Shown here: positions 26,694 through 34,120 of the stretch, in pieces | Position numbering within the stretch: position 1 is the stretch's first letter | Layout of the letters: every line of letters starts with the position of its first letter | Assembly (NCBI GenBank): GCA_024234855.1 | Contig: JACKNN010000008.1 | Location: 1 to 64,000 of the forward strand | DNA from: Pseudomonadales bacterium | Lineage (GTDB): Bacteria; Pseudomonadota; Gammaproteobacteria; Pseudomonadales; Halieaceae | Length of the DNA stretch: 64,000 bases | Reading direction: 5' to 3' | The notes under the pieces: model-generated | Told to the model about the DNA's origin: nothing | The model's input: the letters and a program-made list of their open reading frames with translations, nothing else | Databases searched by the model: none | Position numbers and translations under genes: made by a program

Positions 26694-27823
26694 AGTCGCT
26701 CCGCTGCCGCCACCAGCACCGGGTCACTCTTGGCGAAGCAAAAGCGCAGGTAATGCTGCGTTGGCGGTGTTTCATAGAAAACCGAAATGGGTATTGACGC
26801 AATGCCGTGCTGCCTGGTCCACAGCTCGCACAGAGCGATATCGGGCTCATCGCTTATGGCGCTGTAATCCAGCAACTGGAAGTAGGTGCCCGCACTGGGT
26901 GCGAAGCTGAAGCGGGACCCTTGCAGCGCCTTGCAGAACAGGTCGCGCTTGTGCTGGTAGAAGGCTGCCAGGGTGGCGGGGTAACCCGGTTCCGCCTGCA
27001 TAAAATCCGCCACTGCCAGTTGCACCGGAGTGACCGCGACGAAGCAGACAAACTGGTGGATTTTGCGCAGTTCCGTGGTCAGCGCCGGGGGCGCCACGCA
27101 ATAGCCGGTCTTCCAGCCCGTCACGCTGAAGGTCTTGCCGAAGGAGAACAGGACGAAGCTGCGGGCGCGCAAGCCCTCGAATTCCAGGGCGCTGTGATGG
27201 CGCCGGCCGTCAAATACCAGGTGCTCGTAGACCTCGTCGCTGATCACCAGCAGATTGTGCCGCTCCACCAGCGCCTGCAGGAAGATAAGGTCCTCCCGCG
27301 ACAGGGTGCTGCCGCTGGGGTTGTGGGGTGAGTTCACCATGACAAGCCGGGTGCGGGGAGACACTGCGGCCTCCAGCCGTTCACGATCGAGCGCGAAGGT
27401 TCCAGGTCGCAGCGGCACGTGGACTGCCCGCCCGCCGGCGAGCTCTACCGACGGCTGGTAGCTGTCGTAGCTCGGATCAAACATGATCACCTCATCCCCG
27501 GGGCGGACGCAGGCCATCACCGCGCAGAAAATGCCCTCGGTGGCACCCGGCACCACGGTGATTTCGGTATCCGGGTTGGCGGTGATGTTGCGGTGCAGGC
27601 CCAACTGGGCGCAGATCTGCTCCCGTAATTGCATGACACCCGCCATGGGTGCGTACTGGTTGTGTCCCGCCATCACGTGGCGGGCCATTGCTTCGCGCAG
27701 TGATTGGGGGGCGTCGAAGTCAGGGAATCCCTGCGACAGGTTCAGGGCACCGCACCCGGCGGCCAGCGCCGACATGCGGGTGAATATGGTGGTCCCGACA
27801 TGAGGCAGCTTGCTCGTTATCAT
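26681..27823 (-). CDS. PLP-dependent aminotransferase, YbdL-like (methionine/glutamine)
   Basis: 380-residue class I/II aminotransferase. GCGALNLSQGFPDFDAPQSL near the N-terminus and PLP-lysine motif SFGKTFSVTGWKTGY are characteristic of the YbdL/kynurenine aminotransferase branch. VNSPHNPSGSTLS and ISDEVYEHLVFDG contact the cofactor. E. coli YbdL prefers methionine, histidine and phenylalanine. With the adjoining omega-amidase, the likely job is converting 2-oxo-4-methylthiobutyrate back to methionine using glutamine (known for the pair in other organisms, inferred here). Confidence 0.92.
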   Translation of the reverse strand: MITSKLPHVGTTIFTRMSALAAGCGALNLSQGFPDFDAPQSLREAMARHVMAGHNQYAPMAGVMQLREQICAQLGLHRNITANPDTEITVVPGATEGIFCAVMACVRPGDEVIMFDPSYDSYQPSVELAGGRAVHVPLRPGTFALDRERLEAAVSPRTRLVMVNSPHNPSGSTLSREDLIFLQALVERHNLLVISDEVYEHLVFDGRRHHSALEFEGLRARSFVLFSFGKTFSVTGWKTGYCVAPPALTTELRKIHQFVCFVAVTPVQLAVADFMQAEPGYPATLAAFYQHKRDLFCKALQGSRFSFAPSAGTYFQLLDYSAISDEPDIALCELWTRQHGIASIPISVFYETPPTQHYLRFCFAKSDPVLVAAAERLCEI

Positions 27824-27844
27824 CGGGGAGTCAACTCGCGGCGC

Positions 27845-28321
27845 TCACAGCTGGGTCTCCAGTGGCAACTGGGTGACATTCTTGATTTCAGTCACGGCCA
27901 TATGCGAGTGCAACTCGCGAATGGCGGGGCTGGCCGTCAGGGTGTTGCGCACGAAGTCCTCGTAGTGACGGATATCCCGGGTGACAATCTTGAGCATATA
28001 GTCCCAGATACCGGTCATGGTATAACACTCCATCACCTCCGGGTGTCTGCCAATTTCCTGTTCAAATGCCAGCAGGTTTTGCCGACCGGTCGAGGTCAGG
28101 TTGATAGTGGCGAAGACGACCACCTCCATGCCCAGGGCGGATCTGTCCAGCAGGGCCACCCTTTGCCTGATCAGCCCCTGCTCTTCCAGGCGACTTATCC
28201 GGCGCCAGCAGGGTGACTGGGATATATTGATATACTCGGCGACGGCGGCGGTGCTGAGGGTGGCGTCCTGTTGCAGGAGCTTGAGGATTTCGACATCCTG
28301 CTTCGCGAGTGAAAGGGTCAA
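27845..28321 (-). CDS. Lrp/AsnC family transcriptional regulator
   Basis: 158-residue regulator with an N-terminal helix-turn-helix (AVAEYINISQSPCWRRISRLEEQG, residues about 27-50, quoted in part: NISQSPCWRRISRL) and a C-terminal RAM/ligand domain (GIWDYMLKIVTRDIRHYEDF). The start is TTG, but an AGGAGG ribosome site 5 bases upstream makes it convincing. It is transcribed away from the indolepyruvate oxidoreductase gene across a 127-base AT-rich gap, the usual arrangement for a local regulator. An aromatic or branched amino acid is the probable effector (inference). Confidence 0.92.
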   Translation of the reverse strand: MTLSLAKQDVEILKLLQQDATLSTAAVAEYINISQSPCWRRISRLEEQGLIRQRVALLDRSALGMEVVVFATINLTSTGRQNLLAFEQEIGRHPEVMECYTMTGIWDYMLKIVTRDIRHYEDFVRNTLTASPAIRELHSHMAVTEIKNVTQLPLETQL

Positions 28322-28398
28322 ATTGACCTCCTGAGAATTAAATTCAGCATTGTTTATGCCTATTTAGCCATAATGAGGGTAGAGATCACATAACAATA

Positions 28399-28412
28399 CC
28401 CCAAAATTTGGG
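28399..28412. promoter_or_regulatory. Palindromic operator candidate for the Lrp-type regulator
   Basis: CCCAAA-A-TTTGGG is a perfect 6-bp inverted repeat about one base apart, in the AT-rich divergent gap between the regulator and the oxidoreductase it faces. Lrp/AsnC proteins bind such AT-centred palindromes, so this is a reasonable site. Confidence 0.4.
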
Positions 28413-28448
28413 CAACAATTTTGTCACATAATTTAGCGGGTGGAAGTC

Positions 28449-31400
28449 ATGGCAACAGGTCACTCCCGGGCGGTCGAACAGGTATCTCTCAACGATAAGT
28501 ATGCCCTGGATGCGACCAGGGCCTACATGACGGGTATCGAGGCGCTGGTGCGCCTGCCCATGCTGCAACACCAGCGCGATGCGCAGCGCGGGCTCAACAC
28601 GGCCGCGTTTATCTCCGGTTACCGCGGCTCTCCCCTGGGCGGGGTGGACCAGGCCATGTGGAAAGCCAAACCCTTTTTACAACAGCACAATGTCTATTTC
28701 CAGCCGGGCGTGAACGAGGACCTGGCCGCCACCGCCGTCTGGGGCAGCCAGCAGACCAACCTGTTTGCCGGGGCTCGCTATGATGGCGTTTTCGGTATGT
28801 GGTACGGCAAGGGGCCCGGGGTCGATCGCAGCATGGACGTAATCAGGCATGCCAACGCCTTCGGCACATCAAAGTATGGCGGGGTGCTGGCGGTGGCGGG
28901 GGATGACCACGCTTGCAAATCGTCCACGCTGCCGCACCAGTCCGAGCACATGTTTATCGGCGCCTCGGTGCCGGTGCTCAGCCCGGCCAATGTGCAGGAA
29001 GTGCTGGATCTGGGGGTGTTCGGCTGGGAGCTGTCGCGTTACAGCGGGTGCTGGGTGGCCCTGAAAGCCATCACCGAAAACATGGATTCGGCCATTTCAG
29101 CCGATATCAATCCGCAGCGGGTGAATATCGTTATTCCCGAGGATTTCGCCCTGCCGGCGGATGGCGTCCATGCGCGCTGGCCCGACAAGCCGCTGGAGCA
29201 GGAATTGCGCCTGAACAGGTACAAGATCTACGCGGCCCGGGAGTTCGCCCGGGCCAACGGGCTCAACCGCATTGTGGTCGACAGCCCGAATCCGCGCTTT
29301 GGCATCATCACCAGCGGCAAGGCCTATCTCGACGTGATGCAGGCGCTGGAGGACATGGGCATTACCGACCCGGTGGCGTCCGAAATCGGCCTGCGAGTGT
29401 ACAAAGTGGGGATGCCCTGGCCGCTGGAGCCCCGCGCCACCCACGAATTTGCCGAGGGCCTGGAGGAGATCCTGGTGGTGGAGGAAAAACGCTCCATCAT
29501 CGAAGACCAGCTCACCGGCCAGCTCTACAACCGGCCGGTGGCGGCCAGGCCCCGGGTAATCGGCGAGTTCGACGAGAATGGCCGCGACCTGCTGCCAAAC
29601 CTGGCCGAGCTGACGCCGGCGATGGTGGCCCTTGCCATCGCCAGCCGCATCCGCCGTTTTTACCGCTCAGACACCATGGATGAGCGCATCCGCTGGATCG
29701 AGCGCAAGGAAGCCTCCCTCGCCGTGCCCCGGGATATCATTGAGCGTGTGCCGCACTTCTGCTCGGGTTGCCCGCACAACACCTCTACCCGGGTGCCTGA
29801 GGGCAGCCATGCCATGGGCGGCATAGGCTGCCACTACATGGCCACCTGGATGCCGGATCGGGCCACCGACACGTTTACCCAGATGGGCGGGGAGGGCGCG
29901 ACCTGGATCGGGCAGGCGCCTTTTACCGACACCGAGCATGTGTTCCAGAACCTGGGGGACGGCACCTATTTCCATTCGGGTATCCTGGCCATTCGCGCCG
30001 CGGTGGCCGCCGGGGTCAATATCACCTACAAGATTCTCTACAACGACGCGGTGGCCATGACCGGTGGCCAGCCCATAGACGGCACCCTGAAAGTGGAGGA
30101 CCTGGTCTACCAGTTGCGCGGTGAGGGTGTGCGCCGTATCGCCCTGGTCAGCAACGATCCAGACCGCTGGCGGGGCCGGTTCAATACCGTGCCGGGCTAC
30201 AGCCTGCACCACCGGGATGAACTGGACGCCCTGCAAAAAGAACTGCGGGAGTATTGGGGTACCTCGGTGATCGTCTACCAGCAGACCTGCGCGGCTGAGT
30301 TGCGCCGGCGCCGGAAGAAAGGCTCGGCGGAGGACCCGGCACGGCGCCTGTTTATCAACGACGAGGTGTGCGAGGGCTGTGGCGATTGCAGCATCAAATC
30401 CAATTGCCTGTCGGTGCTGCCCAAGGATACCCCGCTGGGGCGCAAGCGCCAGATCGACCAGAGCGCCTGTAACAAGGATTACAGCTGTAACAAGGGGTTT
30501 TGTCCCAGTTTCGTCACGGTGCTGGGCGGCAGCCTGAAAAAGACCAGGGTGAAAGTCGCCGATATCGATACCCTGTTCGATCCCCTGCCTGAGCCAACCC
30601 TGCCTGCCCTGCGGCGACCCTGGAATACGGTGGTCACCGGCGTGGGCGGCACGGGGGTGCTCACGGTGACGGCATTGATCGCCATGGCCGCCCACATCGA
30701 GGGCAAGGGCTGCGCCACCATGAACCAGACGGGACTCGCCCAGAAATTTGGCGCCGTGGTAAGCCATGTGCGGGTCAGTGCCAACCAGGAAGACATCAAG
30801 GCAGTGCGTATCCCGGCGGGGGAAGCCGACCTGCTGTTGGGTTGCGACCTGGTGGTGACCACGACCTATGAATCCATGGGCAAGGTGGCCCAGGGCCGGA
30901 CCAACGCGGTGGTGAATGAGGCCGAGGTACCCACAGCCGCCTTCGTGCTCGACCCCGATGTGAGGTTTCCCACCCGGGCGATGAAGGACAAGATCCTGGC
31001 GGAAGTGGGCGCGGCGGGTTGTTATTTCCTCGACTCCACCCGCATCGCCACGGCTCTGCTGGGGGATTCCATCGCCAGCAACCTGTTCCTGCTCGGTTTC
31101 GCCTGGCAGCGCGGGCTGGTGCCGGTTTCCGCCGCCGCGCTGGAGCAGGCGATCGAGCTCAATGGGGTGTCGGTCGATTTCAATCGCCAGGCCTTTTTGT
31201 GGGGGCGGCGCTACGCCGAACAACCGCAGCGGGTGATGCAATTGCTGGACCGGTCCGACGACCCCGTCGCGCCGCCCAGCCTGGACGACGTGATCGCCGA
31301 CCGGCAGCGGCGCCTGGCCGACTACCAGAATCCCGCCTACGCCCGGGCTTACCTTGAGCAGGTGGCGCGGGTGCGCGCGGCGGACCCGCACGCCGACCAG

Positions 31401-31946
31401 CCCGACTCCCTGACCCTGGCGGTGGCGCGCCAGCTGTATCGCCTGATGGCCTGCAAGGACGAGTACGAGGTGGCCCGTCTGTACAGCGACGGCGAGTTCC
31501 GCCGCCAGCTGGAGAGCCGTTTTGAAGGCGATTACGAGCTGCGCTTCAACCTGGCGCCGCCGCTGTTGGCCAAACGGGACCCGAACACCGGACAGCTGAT
31601 CAAGCAGGAATTCGGGCCGTGGATGATGCAGGCCTTCACCCTGCTGGCGCGCTTGCGCTTCCTGCGCGGCACGGCTCTGGATGTCTTCGGCTATACCGCC
31701 GAGCGCCGGCGCGAGCGAGCGGACCTGGCGGACTATCGCGCGCTGCTGGACACCCTGGTGGCGGGGCTGGGCGAGTCAAACTACACGGCGGCACTGGAAC
31801 TGGCGCGCCTGCCCGCCAAACTGCGCGGCTTCGGCCACGTCAGGGACCGCAACCGGGAGTTGCTGGCGCCCCGTCGGGAGCAGTTGCTGCGGGAGTTCAG
31901 CGGCGAGCGGCCGGCCGACGTGGTCACCCTGGTGGAAGTGGCCTAG
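28449..31946 (+). CDS. Indolepyruvate ferredoxin oxidoreductase, fused alpha-gamma type
   Basis: About 1165 residues. This fused enzyme oxidatively decarboxylates aryl-pyruvates to acyl-CoA, passing electrons to ferredoxin or another carrier. The N-terminal pyrimidine-binding region has FISGYRGSPLGGVDQAMW, followed by a TPP-binding domain with CSGCPHNTSTRVPEGS and GGIGCHYMATW. A ferredoxin-like segment, CEGCGDCSIKSNCLS with CNKDYSCNKGFCPSF, is near residues 640-690. The gamma domain begins VVTGVGGTGVLTVTALIAMA. ATG 28449 has the better spaced GGTGGA ribosome site; GTG 28440 is the alternative. The divergent Lrp-type gene is the likely regulator. Confidence 0.94.
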   Translation: MATGHSRAVEQVSLNDKYALDATRAYMTGIEALVRLPMLQHQRDAQRGLNTAAFISGYRGSPLGGVDQAMWKAKPFLQQHNVYFQPGVNEDLAATAVWGSQQTNLFAGARYDGVFGMWYGKGPGVDRSMDVIRHANAFGTSKYGGVLAVAGDDHACKSSTLPHQSEHMFIGASVPVLSPANVQEVLDLGVFGWELSRYSGCWVALKAITENMDSAISADINPQRVNIVIPEDFALPADGVHARWPDKPLEQELRLNRYKIYAAREFARANGLNRIVVDSPNPRFGIITSGKAYLDVMQALEDMGITDPVASEIGLRVYKVGMPWPLEPRATHEFAEGLEEILVVEEKRSIIEDQLTGQLYNRPVAARPRVIGEFDENGRDLLPNLAELTPAMVALAIASRIRRFYRSDTMDERIRWIERKEASLAVPRDIIERVPHFCSGCPHNTSTRVPEGSHAMGGIGCHYMATWMPDRATDTFTQMGGEGATWIGQAPFTDTEHVFQNLGDGTYFHSGILAIRAAVAAGVNITYKILYNDAVAMTGGQPIDGTLKVEDLVYQLRGEGVRRIALVSNDPDRWRGRFNTVPGYSLHHRDELDALQKELREYWGTSVIVYQQTCAAELRRRRKKGSAEDPARRLFINDEVCEGCGDCSIKSNCLSVLPKDTPLGRKRQIDQSACNKDYSCNKGFCPSFVTVLGGSLKKTRVKVADIDTLFDPLPEPTLPALRRPWNTVVTGVGGTGVLTVTALIAMAAHIEGKGCATMNQTGLAQKFGAVVSHVRVSANQEDIKAVRIPAGEADLLLGCDLVVTTTYESMGKVAQGRTNAVVNEAEVPTAAFVLDPDVRFPTRAMKDKILAEVGAAGCYFLDSTRIATALLGDSIASNLFLLGFAWQRGLVPVSAAALEQAIELNGVSVDFNRQAFLWGRRYAEQPQRVMQLLDRSDDPVAPPSLDDVIADRQRRLADYQNPAYARAYLEQVARVRAADPHADQPDSLTLAVARQLYRLMACKDEYEVARLYSDGEFRRQLESRFEGDYELRFNLAPPLLAKRDPNTGQLIKQEFGPWMMQAFTLLARLRFLRGTALDVFGYTAERRRERADLADYRALLDTLVAGLGESNYTAALELARLPAKLRGFGHVRDRNRELLAPRREQLLREFSGERPADVVTLVEVA

Positions 31947-31970
31947 CGCGAGGCTGGCCAAGCCTCGCGC
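31946..31970. terminator. Hairpin between convergent genes
   Basis: A 10-bp perfect stem (arms GCGCGAGGCT and AGCCTCGCGC, loop GGCCA) begins at the last base of the oxidoreductase stop codon and ends six bases before the stop of the convergent transporter gene. There is no T tract, so any termination would be weak or factor-assisted in both directions. Confidence 0.45.
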
Positions 31971-31976
31971 GGCGGA

Positions 31977-32759
31977 CTAGCCCGGCGCGACCGGGTCGAT
32001 CACCGTCACCACGGTCTCGTTGCCCGGCAGTTGCAGGTAGCGGCGCAGGTAGTGAACCGCGAGGTATAGCGGCCCGGTGTCCAGCAGGGCCACCACCGCC
32101 TTGAACAGGTAGTTGCTGCCCACCAGCACCAGCACTGCGTCGAAGCTTATATCGCCGCGCAGGTAAGCCGCGCCGAAGGTGACGGAGATCACCATCACCG
32201 AATCCACCATCTGGCTCAACAGGGTGCTGAAGTTGTTGCGTATCCACAGGTGCTTGCCCCTGGTCACCCGCTTCCAGAAATGGAACAGGTGGACATCGCA
32301 GTACTGGGCGGCGATGTAGGCCAGCATGGAGGCGACCATGGCGCCGGAGGTGGTGGCGTAGATCAGCTGGTACAGGCCGACGCTGTGTTCGACGATTTCG
32401 CCATTGGGCAGGGCAACGGGGGCGGCCAGCTGCAGTACCTGCCAGGGCGGCATGCTTTCCGGCGGCACCGAATCGATCGTATTGCCCAGGAACAGCACCA
32501 GCAGGATAAACGCGTTGAGGCCGAGCCCCACGCTCACCAGGAAATTGGCGCGGGCCTTGCCGTAGAGTTCACAGATGAGGTCAGTGCACAGGAATGTCAG
32601 CGGGTAGGGCAGTACGCCCACCGCGAGCGCCATGGGGCCAAGCTGGATAAAGCGGGTGATGCCGATGACATTGAGCAGGGTCATGGTGCACAGGAAGAAA
32701 CCCGCCAGCACCAGGAAAGTGCGCTCCCGCCGTTCCCGCAAGTCCGCCACGTACAGCAT
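31977..32759 (-). CDS. VUT/YhhQ family queuosine-precursor-type transporter
   Basis: 260-residue membrane protein with about six helices. Characteristic motifs are NVIGITRFIQLGPMALAVG, VLPYPLTFLCTDLICELYGK and VASMLAYIAAQYCDVHLFHFWK. E. coli YhhQ imports preQ0/preQ1 for queuosine synthesis; members of this family are predicted transporters of 7-deazaguanine precursors. It follows the SDR gene by three bases, so they are co-transcribed and both face the PTPS-fold gene. Confidence 0.9.
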   Translation of the reverse strand: MLYVADLRERRERTFLVLAGFFLCTMTLLNVIGITRFIQLGPMALAVGVLPYPLTFLCTDLICELYGKARANFLVSVGLGLNAFILLVLFLGNTIDSVPPESMPPWQVLQLAAPVALPNGEIVEHSVGLYQLIYATTSGAMVASMLAYIAAQYCDVHLFHFWKRVTRGKHLWIRNNFSTLLSQMVDSVMVISVTFGAAYLRGDISFDAVLVLVGSNYLFKAVVALLDTGPLYLAVHYLRRYLQLPGNETVVTVIDPVAPG

Positions 32760-32762
32760 GCA

Positions 32763-33464
32763 TCAGCTCTCCTTCTGGCCCAGGTTGGCGTGCAATACCG
32801 CGCCGTTGATCACAGGGTTGTGGTGGGCCCAGCGAATGAGCTCAGCGATTTCGGCGGGGGTGATCAGGCGATTGAAACTGTTCATGCCGGCGATCGCCCG
32901 CTCGACACCCGGATCGCTGCCCAGGTGGGTGCGCAGCATCTCGGTATCGGTAAAACCCGGGCAGATCAGGGCCGTGTGCAGGCCGCTGCCCATCAGGTCC
33001 TGGCAGGTGGCGCGCATCATCCCGAGCTGGGCGTGCTTGCTCACGACGTAGCTGAAGGAGCCGGGCACGGCTTTCTCCGACAGGGTGGAGCCGACATAAA
33101 GCACGCTGGAGCCGGGGGGCAGCTGCGGCAACAACTGCTGGTTGAGGCTGTTGATGCCCACCACGTTGGTCTCGAGCACGCGACGAAGCTCGTTGCTGTC
33201 ACACGCCGCGGTGCTGTCCTTGAGCATCTGGCTGGCGTTGTGCACCAGGGCAACGCAGCTGCATCCGGCCACCGCTGCCGCCAGGGTTTTGCAGGCCAGG
33301 TTGATGGATTCGGTGGAGGACAGGTCGCAGTGCAGGTTGTTGACCGCCGGCACCGGGCAGGGCCGGCGCGACAGGTTGTACACCGTGAAGCCCTCCGCCA
33401 GGAAGGCCTCCGCGGCTGCCCGGCCGATACCCACGCTGGCGCCGGTAATGATTGCGATATTCAT
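32763..33464 (-). CDS. Short-chain dehydrogenase, possibly sepiapterin-reductase-like
   Basis: 233-residue Rossmann-fold oxidoreductase. The NAD(P) motif is IITGASVGIGRAAAEAF, LVHNASQML stands for the usual NNAG, and the catalytic Tyr and Lys are in SYVVSKHAQLG with an upstream SSVLYVGS serine. The Arg in NLSRRP after strand 2 suggests NADPH preference. The overall layout resembles the YueD/benzil-reductase and sepiapterin-reductase branch. It is divergent from the PTPS-fold gene across 163 bases, so pterin chemistry is a plausible but unproven role. Confidence 0.82.
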   Translation of the reverse strand: MNIAIITGASVGIGRAAAEAFLAEGFTVYNLSRRPCPVPAVNNLHCDLSSTESINLACKTLAAAVAGCSCVALVHNASQMLKDSTAACDSNELRRVLETNVVGINSLNQQLLPQLPPGSSVLYVGSTLSEKAVPGSFSYVVSKHAQLGMMRATCQDLMGSGLHTALICPGFTDTEMLRTHLGSDPGVERAIAGMNSFNRLITPAEIAELIRWAHHNPVINGAVLHANLGQKES

Positions 33465-33627
33465 GTGTCGGTTCCCCTGGCCTTAAAGTCGGTGGTAGAC
33501 GGCGGCTCGCCGCCACGCATCATAGCGCACAGCGCGGGCCCGTGTCGGCAAGCGGTGGCGCTGTGGTTGCGTGATCGCCGTACAGGCGCAACAATGACCC
33601 TCACTTTGTACGAGACAGACCCGCTCA

Positions 33628-34110
33628 ATGGAACAACTGACCACACTTTATATCGACAAGGAGCGCCACAAGTTTTCGGCGGCACACTACACCATATTTT
33701 CCGCGACCGAGCGCGAGCGCCTGCACGGGCATAATTATTCGGTGTCGGCCCGTATCGTGGCCCCCATGGGCGACAATGGTTTCGCCGCCGACTACACGGT
33801 CTATAAACAGCGCATAGGCGCGCTGTGCGAGGCACTGGATGAATATATGCTGCTGGCGGGGGAGTCGCCGCACCAGCGGATCGAGGAGGCGGGCGATTAT
33901 TACCGGGTGAGTTTCGCGGGTCAGCAGATGCAGTTCCTGCGCAGTGACACCCTGGTGCTGCCCATCCGCAACGCCACGGTGGAGGAGTTCTCCCGCTACC
34001 TGCTGCGGGGCCTGGTGACCCTGTCGGTCGGTGAGGATATACGCCAGATTGAACTGTGTGTCGCCTCCGGACCCGGCCAGAAAGGCTGCGCCAGCTGGGC
34101 ACCGGGCTGA
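33628..34110 (+). CDS. 6-pyruvoyltetrahydropterin synthase-fold enzyme, PTPS-III-like
   Basis: 160-residue tunnelling-fold pterin enzyme. Zinc ligands are His20 in FSAAH and His33/His35 in RLHGHNY. The catalytic Cys of QueD and true PTPS (CxxxHGH) is absent; instead Glu30 sits in the ExxHGH pattern (ERLHGH) that defines PTPS-III, shown in other bacteria and Plasmodium to replace FolB by making 6-hydroxymethyldihydropterin. The C-terminal region reads CVASGPGQKGCASW where many homologues have a pterin-binding Glu, so pterin anchoring may differ. It is probably a folate-pathway bypass; an altered 7-deazaguanine or pterin enzyme is the alternative. Confidence 0.82.
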   Translation: MEQLTTLYIDKERHKFSAAHYTIFSATERERLHGHNYSVSARIVAPMGDNGFAADYTVYKQRIGALCEALDEYMLLAGESPHQRIEEAGDYYRVSFAGQQMQFLRSDTLVLPIRNATVEEFSRYLLRGLVTLSVGEDIRQIELCVASGPGQKGCASWAPG

Positions 34111-34120
34111 GCGGCTGCCC

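Noticed and set aside
29667..31391. 574-codon open frame antisense to the indolepyruvate oxidoreductase
   Set aside because: GC-rich shadow frame; composition is His/Gly/Gln-rich with no domain, and the opposite strand carries clear catalytic motifs.
32250..33734. 494-codon plus-strand frame over the transporter and SDR genes
   Set aside because: Repeats of His/Gln/Gly typical of antisense frames; both minus-strand genes have solid family motifs.
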